Assembly: GCA_035353855.1 (NCBI GenBank)
Contig: DAOQAK010000022.1
Coordinates: 1-55,354 of the forward strand
Direction: 5' to 3'
DNA: 55,354 nucleotides
From: Bacteroidales bacterium
GTDB lineage: Bacteria; Bacteroidota; Bacteroidia; Bacteroidales; CG2-30-32-10
Shown piece by piece: positions 16,169-23,992 of the stretch (the stretch's first letter is position 1; each line of letters begins with the position of its first letter). The position numbers and the translations under genes are program-made. A model generated the notes under the pieces. The model saw only the letters and a list, made by a program, of their open reading frames with translations. It was not told the origin of the DNA and did no database searches.

Positions 16169-16428
16169 GATTTATGATTTTAGAAAAAGTTTAATATTGG
16201 TTAGCCGTTTTAGAGGCATAAGTGAAGTCAGAATTGAGAATTGAGAATATAATATATGAAATCTGTATTTTCAAGGTAGTTGAAATAAAAAAATAATGAA
16301 TTATAAAATTTAAATAGTATATCGTTCACGAATAACTTCATCAATATTCAATTTATGAAAAATAAATAAAAATTATTGTTAATAACCATGTTGATCGATT
16401 AAAAAAATAACGACAAACAATTTATTAT

Positions 16429-17769
16429 ATGGAAAAGAAAGTTTTGATTTTAGGTGCTGGATTAGTGGCACAGCCAATTGTAAGATACCTGCTTGAGAAA
16501 GGATTAAAAGTTACTGTTGCTTCAAACACCCCCGACAATGCAGAAGCAATGATAAATAAGCATAAGAATGGCATAAATATCAACTGGTCAGTTGAAGATA
16601 AAACCACACTTGATAAAATGGTGAAAGAAAACGATGTTGTTGTAAGCCTTTTGCCATATGTGTTTCACACTTTAGTTGCAGAATACGCATTGAAACATAA
16701 TAAAAACATGATTACAGCATCTTATGTAAAACCCGAAATGCAGGCACTGGACGATGCTGCAAAAAAAGCAGGCATCATTATATTGAATGAACTCGGTCTG
16801 GATCCGGGCATCGACCACATGTCAGCTATGCGTATCATTGATAATGTTCATGAGAAAGGCGGAAAAATTAAAGAGTTTTATTCTCTATGCGGAGCATTAC
16901 CGGCACCCGAAGCTGCTAACAATCCGTTTAAATATAAATTCTCATGGAGCCCGAAAGGTGTTGTAATGGCGGGGAACAACGATGCCATGTATTTGCGTCA
17001 TGGAAAGGTAGTTGATGTTCCTACAAAATTATTATTTAAAAATCCTTTCAAAATTAACTTCCCTGAAGTGGGCGAATTGGAAGTTTATCCGAACAGGGAT
17101 TCTATTGCCTATAAAGAAATTTATGGCATACCCGAAGCAGAGACCATGTATCGCGGAACATTCCGTTTTAAAGGATGGTGCGAAACAATTGATGCATTGA
17201 AACAGCTTAACCTGATTTCCTACGACAAAATGAAACTGGAAGGAATGACATACGCTGATTTTATTGCAAAGCTCATCAATGAAAACGATTCAAGCAATAT
17301 AAAAGCAAAAGTAAAAAAGTACCTGGGAAGCAACGCTACCGATTATGCTATTGATACTATGGAATGGCTTGGTATATTTGAGAACAAACCCATGAACCGC
17401 AAAGAAGATTCACCATTTGAAATCACATCAGATTTAATGATTGCTAAAATGCAGCTGGGACAAACAGAACGCGATATGGTTGTTATGCAACATACTTTCC
17501 TTGCAGAATATGAAGGAGGCAAAAAAGAAGTTATCCGTTCGAGTATGCTCGATTTTGGAACACTTGCCACCGACACATCCATTGCACGCACTGTTGCTTT
17601 GCCTGCAGCTGTTGGAGTTATAATGGTGCTCGAAAATAAAATAAAAGTAAAAGGCGTATTTCGCCCTGTAATTCCTGAAATATACAATCCTATACTTGAT
17701 GAGTTGGAAACTATGAACATCAAAATGATTGAAGAATACGGCTTACCGGAATCGGAAAATATAAAATAA
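16429..17769 (+). CDS. Saccharopine dehydrogenase (glutamate-forming) family protein
   Basis: 446 residues. Begins with a Rossmann loop 'VLILGAGLVAQPIVRYL' (G8-A-G-L), then 'VVSLLPYVFHTLVAEYAL', 'MITASYVKPEMQALDDAAKKAGI', 'LGLDPGIDHMSAM' and 'SLCGALPAPEAANNPFKYKFSWSPKGV', the signature of the saccharopine dehydrogenase half of AASS. It oxidises saccharopine to glutamate and 2-aminoadipate-6-semialdehyde. Together with the gene at 14846 it completes the first two steps of lysine breakdown. A 260-base gap separates the two genes and I see no terminator in it, so co-transcription is plausible but not shown. Confidence 0.92.
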   Translation: MEKKVLILGAGLVAQPIVRYLLEKGLKVTVASNTPDNAEAMINKHKNGININWSVEDKTTLDKMVKENDVVVSLLPYVFHTLVAEYALKHNKNMITASYVKPEMQALDDAAKKAGIIILNELGLDPGIDHMSAMRIIDNVHEKGGKIKEFYSLCGALPAPEAANNPFKYKFSWSPKGVVMAGNNDAMYLRHGKVVDVPTKLLFKNPFKINFPEVGELEVYPNRDSIAYKEIYGIPEAETMYRGTFRFKGWCETIDALKQLNLISYDKMKLEGMTYADFIAKLINENDSSNIKAKVKKYLGSNATDYAIDTMEWLGIFENKPMNRKEDSPFEITSDLMIAKMQLGQTERDMVVMQHTFLAEYEGGKKEVIRSSMLDFGTLATDTSIARTVALPAAVGVIMVLENKIKVKGVFRPVIPEIYNPILDELETMNIKMIEEYGLPESENIK

Positions 17770-17780
17770 TTGCGGATTGT

Positions 17781-18214
17781 AAATTTTAAATTTCGAATTC
17801 AGTAAGTACTAAAATATATTATGACACCTGACGAATTAAAAGACAGAACTAAAAAGTTTGCACTTTCAATTTTAGAACTTGTAAAAAAATTACCGAATAA
17901 TAGAACCGGATGGATTATAACTGACCAACTATCAAGAGCAGCTACATCTGTTGGTGCTAATTATAGAGCATCATGCAGAGCTCGCTCAAAAGCTGATTTT
18001 ATTTCTAAAATTACTTTAGTTGAAGAAGAAGCAGATGAATCTTGTTTTTGGTTGGAAATTATTATTGAAGGAAAATTAATACCTGAAAAAGAAGTTCTCT
18101 ATTTACTATCGGAAGCCCGCGAGTTAACAGCAATTTTTACGGCAGTAGGTCATACTTCAAAAATAAAATATTCAAAAAACTAAATTTAAAATTATAAATT
18201 TAAATTTCGAATTT
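17781..18214. repeat. Direct repeats flanking the four-helix-bundle gene
   Basis: AAATTTTAAATTTCGAATT at 17781-17799 and AAATTTAAATTTCGAATTT at 18196-18214 share TTAAATTTCGAATT and bracket the gene at 17821. They may be the ends of an inserted unit. Similar 'AATTCAAAATTC'-type low-complexity DNA occurs in other gaps here, so chance is possible. Confidence 0.4.
17821..18183 (+). CDS. Four-helix-bundle protein (23S rRNA IVS-type)
   Basis: 120 residues, all alpha-helical. Motifs 'LKDRTKKFALSILELVKKLP', 'QLSRAATSVGANYRASCRARSKADFISKITLVEEEADESCFWLEII' and a final helix with 'EARELTAIFTA' match the S23/IVP four-helix-bundle family first described in intervening sequences of 23S rRNA. Free-standing copies like this one are common in Bacteroidota chromosomes and their role is unknown. 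It lies between the saccharopine and TerB-DnaJ genes. Near-identical AT-rich strings containing TTAAATTTCGAATT flank it (17781-17799 and 18196-18214), as if it had been inserted. Confidence 0.88.
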   Translation: MTPDELKDRTKKFALSILELVKKLPNNRTGWIITDQLSRAATSVGANYRASCRARSKADFISKITLVEEEADESCFWLEIIIEGKLIPEKEVLYLLSEARELTAIFTAVGHTSKIKYSKN

Positions 18215-18223
18215 AAAAATATA

Positions 18224-18955
18224 ATGGGCAGATACGGGAAATGGCTCGGCGGCGGATTAGGGTGGGTTCTGGGCGGACCTATAGGTGGCATTATTGGATT
18301 CATTGCAGGTTCAATGTACGATACTGTTTCTACTGATTCACCTACCGATACGGCAAACTTAAGACATCGCACTTCCAGTGATGATTTCTTTGTAAGCCTT
18401 TTAATTCTTTCTTCAGCTGTAATGAAAGCTGATAATAAAGTGCTTAAATCAGAACTGGATTTTGTACGAAAATTTTTTACTCAACAAATTGGAGCTACCC
18501 GTACCCAGCAATACATGCTTATTCTACGCGACATCATGCAGAAAGAATATTCTCTGCATGATGTTTGCTCACAGATCAGGCACTTCATGGAAATGCCACT
18601 GCGACTGCAAATGCTGCATTACCTCTTTGGCATTGCAAAAGCAGACGGTTTTGTCTCCGAAAGCGAAACCGAAACTATTCATAAAATTGCAAATTACCTT
18701 GGCATCAATCCAAACGACTACGAATCAATTAAAGCAATGTTTGTGCACGATTCTAAAAGCGCATACAAAATTCTTGAAATATCACCCGATGCCAGTGATG
18801 AAGAAGTAAAAAAAGCTTATCGTAAAATGGCTTTAAAATACCATCCCGATAAAGTAAGCCATCTTGGTGAAGAAGTTCAGAAAGCAGCTAATGAAAAGTT
18901 CAAAGAGTTGAATAATTCTTATGAAACCATCAAGAAAGAAAGAGGGATGAATTAA
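18224..18955 (+). CDS. TerB/DjlA-like protein with C-terminal J domain
   Basis: 243 residues. A glycine-rich hydrophobic N-terminus ('GGGLGWVLGGPIGGIIGFIAGSMYD', ~8-33) resembles the membrane anchor of DjlA. A TerB-like helical domain follows (~52-170) with acidic repeats 'VMKADNKVLKSELDFVRKFF' and 'IAKADGFVSESETETIHKIA', typical of metal-binding TerB. Residues ~178-243 are a J domain with the HPD tripeptide ('ALKYHPDKV'). It is likely a membrane-anchored DnaK co-chaperone. It follows the four-helix-bundle gene by 40 bases. Confidence 0.9.
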   Translation: MGRYGKWLGGGLGWVLGGPIGGIIGFIAGSMYDTVSTDSPTDTANLRHRTSSDDFFVSLLILSSAVMKADNKVLKSELDFVRKFFTQQIGATRTQQYMLILRDIMQKEYSLHDVCSQIRHFMEMPLRLQMLHYLFGIAKADGFVSESETETIHKIANYLGINPNDYESIKAMFVHDSKSAYKILEISPDASDEEVKKAYRKMALKYHPDKVSHLGEEVQKAANEKFKELNNSYETIKKERGMN

Positions 18956-19022
18956 GTAAGAGTTCAGAATTCAGAGTTTAAAAATTAATTTTAGCTTTAT
19001 TCCTGTATCGCAGTGTTGACGG

Positions 19023-19047
19023 TCATCCTGAGTTTATCAAAGGATGA
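19023..19047. repeat. REP-like hairpin (TCATCCT/AGGATGA)
   Basis: TCATCCT (19023-19029) pairs with AGGATGA (19041-19047) around GAGTTTATCAA. The text resembles the widespread 'CATCCTGAG...AAGGATG' intergenic palindromes. Only one copy is in the window. Confidence 0.45.
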
Positions 19048-19107
19048 GATACGAAGCTTATTTTCACGAATTCAAAATTCAGATTTACGATTTTAATTTT
19101 AGAATAT

Positions 19108-19115
19108 TAACTTTG
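19108..19115 (+). promoter_or_regulatory. Candidate -7 promoter box (TAACTTTG)
   Basis: TAnnTTTG match 35 bases before the ATG at 19151; the -33 region is only T-rich. Confidence 0.4.
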
Positions 19116-19150
19116 TATTTAAGTATTCGTAAAAAAATAAAAAAAACACA

Positions 19151-19924
19151 ATGAATCCTGACGAAATAAAACGGTTAGCAAAAAATCCGAATTTTATCCC
19201 GGGAATATACAATTACTGTGACCGATGGTGCGAGCGATGTTCGTTTACCAAACGATGTATGAACTACGCCATGTCGGAAAATGACGATGAAGAAACACGC
19301 GATATTACTAACGAAAAGTTCTGGGAAAAAATTCATGAAAATTTTCAATTAACACTTCAGCTTATTAAAGAAACTGCTGCGGAACACGGAATAGACCTTG
19401 ATAAAATAGAAATTGATACTATTGAAGTTGAAGAAAGAAAAGCAGAACGCGAAATATTGAAACAACATGCCTGCGCAAAAATTTCAAATAAATATATTGA
19501 TGCCGGGCGTAAATGGCTTGAAGAACGTAAAGATACTTTTCTGAAAAAAGAAGATGAGCTGAACCAGCAATTAGAAATGGGAGCCAGCGAACAGTTAGTA
19601 AAATCAGAGGTTAACGAAATTACCGATGCAATAGAAATCATTCAATGGTATTTATTTTTCATTCACGTGAAAATCATGCGTGCCTTAATGGGCAGACGTG
19701 ACGGCGAAGATGATGACTACCCTAAGGATTCAGACGGCTCTGCAAAAATTGCATTAATCGCTGCTGACCGCTCAATAGCGGCATGGGGAATCATGCTTAA
19801 TCAATTCCCTGAAGAAGAAGATAACATTCTGCCAATTCTTGCAATGCTCGATAAGATAAGAAAATCAGTTGAAAAAGAATTTCCTGAAGCGAGAAATTTT
19901 AAAAGGCCGGGGTTTGATAATTAA
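19151..19924 (+). CDS. Conserved cytoplasmic protein with N-terminal four-Cys motif
   Basis: 257 residues, no signal peptide. Near the N-terminus is a compact cluster 'YCDRWCERCSFTKRCMNYA' (C-x3-C-x2-C-x5-C, about residues 23-37), which looks able to bind zinc or an Fe-S cluster. The rest is helical and charged ('AEHGIDLDKIEIDTIEVEERKAEREILKQHACAKI', ~85-120), with a later 'IIQWYLFFIHVKIMRALMG' helix. I recall similar uncharacterised proteins in Bacteroidota but no named domain. It stands alone upstream of htpG, with a promoter-like box before it. Confidence 0.75.
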   Translation: MNPDEIKRLAKNPNFIPGIYNYCDRWCERCSFTKRCMNYAMSENDDEETRDITNEKFWEKIHENFQLTLQLIKETAAEHGIDLDKIEIDTIEVEERKAEREILKQHACAKISNKYIDAGRKWLEERKDTFLKKEDELNQQLEMGASEQLVKSEVNEITDAIEIIQWYLFFIHVKIMRALMGRRDGEDDDYPKDSDGSAKIALIAADRSIAAWGIMLNQFPEEEDNILPILAMLDKIRKSVEKEFPEARNFKRPGFDN

Positions 19925-20055
19925 TAAAATCATTCATCTTCTATTTTGTCATTTTGTCAGAAATTTTATCAATGGCATAATGCTTGCTAAACTGGCAACA
20001 CAAAATTTTCATTAAAAACTTAATTAATTAAATTTTATAAAAACATAATACAACT

Positions 20056-21948
20056 ATGCAAACAGGTAAGATTAACGTTCAAACAGAAAACATTTTTCCC
20101 ATCATTAAAAAGTTTCTTTACTCCGACCACGAAATATTTTTACGCGAATTGATTTCAAATGCTGTTGATGCTACTCAAAAGCTGAAAACACTTGTTTCTA
20201 CAGGTGAAATGAAAGATGAGATAGGCGATATCAGCATTGAAGTTAAATTAAATAAAAAGAAAAAAACCTTATCGGTAATCGACAAAGGTATTGGCATGAC
20301 AGCCGAAGAAGTTGAAAAATATATCAACCAGATTGCATTTTCAGGTGCAGAAGAATTCGTAAATAAATATAAAGCGCAAACTGAAGCCAATCCACTGATC
20401 GGTCATTTCGGACTAGGATTTTATTCATCATTCATGGTTTCCGAAAAAGTAGAAATCCAAACCAAGACATACAAAAAAGGCCCGGGAACCAAAGCTGTTA
20501 AATGGGTTTGCGACGGAAGCCCCGAATTTTCTTTGGATGAAATTGAAAAGAAAGAACGCGGGACTGAAATAACACTTCACATTGACAAAGAATCGGAAGA
20601 ATTTCTTGAAGAAGAAAGAGTACTGTCATTGCTAAAAAAATATTGCAAATTCCTTCCTGTTGAAATCATTTTCGGAACTGAAAAAATTTTTGAACCCACC
20701 GGTGAAAAAGATAAAGACGGAAAAGAAAAAACCAAAGAAGTTGAAAAGCCACGCATCATCAACAACACAAAACCCTTGTGGATGCAGAAACCCGTGGATC
20801 TAAAAGATGAAGACTACAAAAAATTTTACCATGAATTATATCCGCTAAATTTTGACGAACCGCTTTTCAATATTCATCTGAATGTCGACTACCCTTTTAC
20901 ACTTACCGGTATTCTTTACTTTCCGAAGGTTAAAAGAAATTTTGAAGTTCAGAAAGATAAAATTCAACTTTACTGCAACCAGGTATTCGTAACCGATTCG
21001 GTTGAAGGAATTGTTCCCGACTTCTTAACACTACTTCACGGAGTGATTGATTCACCTGACATTCCGCTGAACGTATCGCGCAGTTATTTACAAAGCGACC
21101 CTAACGTAAAAAAGATTTCATCGCACATTACAAAAAAAGTTGCCGACAAGCTGGAAGAATTATTTAAGAACAATCGCAGCGATTTTGAAGCCAAGTGGGA
21201 CGACATAAAAATATTCATAGAATACGGAATGCTTTCAGATGATAAGTTTTACGAACGTGCTGAGAAATTCTGTTTACTGAAAAATCTTGATGGAAAATAT
21301 TTCACACTAGAAGAATACGAAAACCAGGTAAAAACTTTACAAACTGATAAAGATAAAAACCTCGTTTACCTTTATACCAGCAACCAGGAAGAACAGCACA
21401 GCTTCATTGAAATTGCTAAAGAACGCGGTTATGATGTACTTATACTTGACACCGTTCTTGATAGTCATTTTGTAAATTTACTGGAACGAAAATTAAAAAA
21501 TACCCGCTTTACCAGGGTTGACGCTGATACTATTGATAAGCTTATTCCCAAGAGCGATGAGCTTCCATCAAAATTAAGTGAAGAGCAAAAAAATAATTTA
21601 AAACCAATTATCGAAAACCAGGTTAACAAAGAAAAATTCTTTGTACAATTTGAAAACCTCAGCGATTCAGAACCTCCAATGATTATTATTCAGCCTGAAT
21701 TTATGAGGCGAATGAAAGATATGTCGGCCACCGGAGGTCCATCCTACTTTGGAGCAATGCCTGATCAATACAACCTGGTTGTAAACACAAATCATCCTTT
21801 AGTAACTCGCCTGCTTGATGAAACCGATACTGATAAAAAGAATCGTTTGGCAAAACAACTCACCGATTTGGCGCTGCTTTCACAAAATCTTTTAAAAGGT
21901 GAAGAGCTTACAAAATTTATTAAAAGAAGTATTGAAATAATTGATTAA
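20056..21948 (+). CDS. htpG: Molecular chaperone HtpG (bacterial Hsp90)
   Basis: 630 residues, the usual length. The GHKL ATPase motifs are intact: 'REL(I)SNAVDATQKL' (Asn/Asp box), 'VIDKGIGMTAEEV', 'IGHFGLGFYSSFMV' and 'GTEITLHI'. The middle domain carries 'LYCNQVFVTDSVEGIVPDFLTLLHGVIDSPDIPLNVSRSYLQ' with the catalytic-loop Arg, and the C-terminal dimerisation region follows. It is a cytosolic dimeric ATP-dependent chaperone. A C-terminal 'MSATGG' segment and a long acidic linker are normal for Bacteroidota members. The TPR gene starts 44 bases after the stop. Confidence 0.97.
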   Translation: MQTGKINVQTENIFPIIKKFLYSDHEIFLRELISNAVDATQKLKTLVSTGEMKDEIGDISIEVKLNKKKKTLSVIDKGIGMTAEEVEKYINQIAFSGAEEFVNKYKAQTEANPLIGHFGLGFYSSFMVSEKVEIQTKTYKKGPGTKAVKWVCDGSPEFSLDEIEKKERGTEITLHIDKESEEFLEEERVLSLLKKYCKFLPVEIIFGTEKIFEPTGEKDKDGKEKTKEVEKPRIINNTKPLWMQKPVDLKDEDYKKFYHELYPLNFDEPLFNIHLNVDYPFTLTGILYFPKVKRNFEVQKDKIQLYCNQVFVTDSVEGIVPDFLTLLHGVIDSPDIPLNVSRSYLQSDPNVKKISSHITKKVADKLEELFKNNRSDFEAKWDDIKIFIEYGMLSDDKFYERAEKFCLLKNLDGKYFTLEEYENQVKTLQTDKDKNLVYLYTSNQEEQHSFIEIAKERGYDVLILDTVLDSHFVNLLERKLKNTRFTRVDADTIDKLIPKSDELPSKLSEEQKNNLKPIIENQVNKEKFFVQFENLSDSEPPMIIIQPEFMRRMKDMSATGGPSYFGAMPDQYNLVVNTNHPLVTRLLDETDTDKKNRLAKQLTDLALLSQNLLKGEELTKFIKRSIEIID

Positions 21949-21960
21949 TTCAACAGAAAT

Positions 21961-22001
21961 TTTTCTCATATTTGTATCCTAAACGAACAAATATGAGAAA
22001 A
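21961..22001 (+). promoter_or_regulatory. 15-bp perfect hairpin enclosing the start codon of the TPR gene
   Basis: TTTTCTCATATTTGT (21961-21975) and ACAAATATGAGAAAA (21987-22001) are exact reverse complements with an 11-base loop. The second arm contains the ATG of the downstream gene (21993) and the first arm holds a near -7 box (CATATTTG). Paired in mRNA it would bury the start codon; as DNA it would be a palindromic operator. Confidence 0.55.
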
Positions 22002-22913
22002 ATATTTTCTATATTTATTTTCTGTTTTACAATAGCTATTTCATCCTTTTCCCAAAATGCCGATTCATTATTTTCATCAGCATTCAGTAAATATCAGAAA
22101 GGCGATTACCAGGGCTCAGTATCGGATTATACTTTGCTCATAAAATTAAAACCCGAAAATATAAATGCATATCTTAACCGAGCTATAGCATATGATTGTA
22201 TACATGAATATAAAAAAGCATTAAGTGATATCAATCATGTTATTCTGAAGCAACCTGACGCTGATATATACATGAATCGTGGAAAAGTATATGAACATTT
22301 ACGAAAATATAATGAAGCTATTGCTGATTATTCAAAAGCTATTGAATTAAGTTCCGGTCAGTTATTAAATTATTACAATCGAGCTAATGCATATTATGAA
22401 AGCGGAAAATATCATCTTGCTTTATCTGATTTGAATATAATAATACAAACTTATCCGAAATTTTCATTAGCATATTATAAAATGGGGATGGTATACGATG
22501 CCATGCTTGAGCTTGATTCGGCAATACAGGTATACACTTTATCCATTCAACTTGATTCAACAAAAATTGAAACATTTTTAAACAGGGGCTTTGATTATAA
22601 GGAGCTAAATAGAGATTTGAGTGCACTTATAGACTTTTCATTTGTAATAAAAATTGATTCAACATACAGCGATGCTTATTTCAACAGGGCGCTTATTTAC
22701 GATGAGCACGAGAATTATGAAAAAGCTATTTCTGATTATACCCATGTAATTAAACTGGAACCCTTTGCATCCGATGCATATTATAACCGGGCGCTTGCTA
22801 AAGCTGCATTAGGCAGGCATTCTGAATCATGCAGGGATATGATGGAAGCAGCTGAACTTGGCGATAAGTCAGCACATAAATATTACAAACAAAATTGTTT
22901 AAAAAAGTATTAG
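21993..22913 (+). CDS. Secreted tetratricopeptide-repeat protein
   Basis: 306 residues from the ATG at 21993 (an upstream TTG at 21972 lies in the hairpin and would spoil the signal peptide). Signal peptide MRKIFSIFIFCFTIAISSFSQ. Seven or so TPRs follow in register, with the usual 'YxxRAxAYxxxxxYxxAxxDxxxxIxLxP' pattern ('AYLNRAIAYDCIHEYKKAL', 'YMNRGKVYEHLRKYNEAIADYSKAIEL', 'YFNRALIYDEHENYEKAISDYTHVIKL'). It ends with 'GRHSESCRDMMEAAELGD', the small-helix cap seen at the end of such proteins. It is an extracytoplasmic protein-protein interaction scaffold; no partner is evident. Confidence 0.88.
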   Translation: MRKIFSIFIFCFTIAISSFSQNADSLFSSAFSKYQKGDYQGSVSDYTLLIKLKPENINAYLNRAIAYDCIHEYKKALSDINHVILKQPDADIYMNRGKVYEHLRKYNEAIADYSKAIELSSGQLLNYYNRANAYYESGKYHLALSDLNIIIQTYPKFSLAYYKMGMVYDAMLELDSAIQVYTLSIQLDSTKIETFLNRGFDYKELNRDLSALIDFSFVIKIDSTYSDAYFNRALIYDEHENYEKAISDYTHVIKLEPFASDAYYNRALAKAALGRHSESCRDMMEAAELGDKSAHKYYKQNCLKKY

Positions 22914-22989
22914 CTTTTTTCTATAATTTAAATATATTTTTTAATTTTAATAGATAATAATCTTTTAACCGTTTTTAAATTATATTGCT

Positions 22990-23676
22990 ATGAAAAATAT
23001 TTTTATTTTTTTTCTCACCTTTATTTTTATGCTAACAATATTATCTGCATATTCACAGGATAGCTGCAAAGTTTTAAAACCAGAAATTGCAGGTAAATAC
23101 AAGGGTAAATGTAAAAAAGGTTTAGCACAGGGTTCAGGAACATCAGAAGGTATTGATAAATATACCGGTAATTTTAAAAATGGTTTACCTGATGGTCATG
23201 GTAAATATACATGGGCAAATGGCGACATATATGATGGTTCATGGAAAGAAGGGAAAAAAGATGGTGAAGGAAAATTCATGTATAAAGTTTATGGTGTCGA
23301 CAGTACAAAATACGGATTATGGAATAATGACACATTTGTAAAAAAAATTATTCCTGATCCGTATAAAGTTTTTATTTCACGAGATCTTGACAGTTACTCC
23401 ATTAATAAAATTGGAGATGGTAATAAAATAACATTGAAGATAAAAAAAATGGGGCAAGATAATGTGGATATTGAAAAATCAGATTTTTCATTTATTGCTG
23501 ATAATGGTCTATATAGAGAAGAAAGCAACAAATATATTTATGATCAGGTTATATTTCCGCTCCATATAAAAATAAATTATATTACAACCAATAAACTAAG
23601 AACTGTAAAGATAAATGTAGTTTTTGAAGCTACCATTAACGAGCCTGGCGATTGGGAAATAATATTGCATAACTAA
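22990..23676 (+). CDS. Secreted MORN-repeat protein
   Basis: 228 residues. Signal peptide at 1-22 (cleavage near AYSQ). Residues ~36-105 contain about three MORN repeats ('YKGKCKKGLAQGSGT', 'YTGNFKNGLPDGHGKYTWANGDIYDGSWKEGKKDGEGKF'), the GxGxxxxxxG(x)xYxGxW-like pattern. The remaining ~120 residues are lysine- and beta-rich with no recognised domain. MORN repeats in bacteria are short beta-hairpin repeats of unclear role. The gene follows the TPR gene by 76 bases on the same strand. Confidence 0.85.
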   Translation: MKNIFIFFLTFIFMLTILSAYSQDSCKVLKPEIAGKYKGKCKKGLAQGSGTSEGIDKYTGNFKNGLPDGHGKYTWANGDIYDGSWKEGKKDGEGKFMYKVYGVDSTKYGLWNNDTFVKKIIPDPYKVFISRDLDSYSINKIGDGNKITLKIKKMGQDNVDIEKSDFSFIADNGLYREESNKYIYDQVIFPLHIKINYITTNKLRTVKINVVFEATINEPGDWEIILHN

Positions 23677-23766
23677 ATCCAGGTTTGTTAATAAATTTTA
23701 TATTTATTTTCGATTCAAATTGCATATGCAATCCTATTTTTGATAAATAAATCAAATTTATATTTT

Positions 23767-23988
23767 GTGAAAAACAAAAGCCTTTCAAAAAAAATTGTAT
23801 GGTTCTATTACGAAGGGTTCAGAAATTCTGCCACAGCTAAAAAGCTTTTACTTATCCTACTGATCAAGCTTACCATTATTTTTCTTGTTTTAAAAATTTT
23901 CTTTTTCCCGAATTTTCTGAATTCGAAATTCAAAAATGAAAAAGAAAAAAGTGATTATGTAATTGAGCAATTAACTAATAAAAAATAA
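23767..23988 (+). CDS. DUF4492 small membrane protein of the cytochrome bd operon
   Basis: About 73 residues from the GTG at 23767; a TTG at 23740 extends it by nine residues lacking the family's usual 'MKK..L.kI..FY.EGF' opening. 'KKIVWFYYEGFRNSATAKKLLLILLIKLTIIFLVLKIFFFP' shows an amphipathic FYxEGF stretch and one TM helix (~33-53). DUF4492 genes typically sit directly before cydA in Bacteroidota, as here (4 bases before cydA), suggesting a bd-oxidase accessory or assembly role. That role is inferred from context only. Confidence 0.75.
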   Translation: MKNKSLSKKIVWFYYEGFRNSATAKKLLLILLIKLTIIFLVLKIFFFPNFLNSKFKNEKEKSDYVIEQLTNKK

Positions 23989-23992
23989 CACC

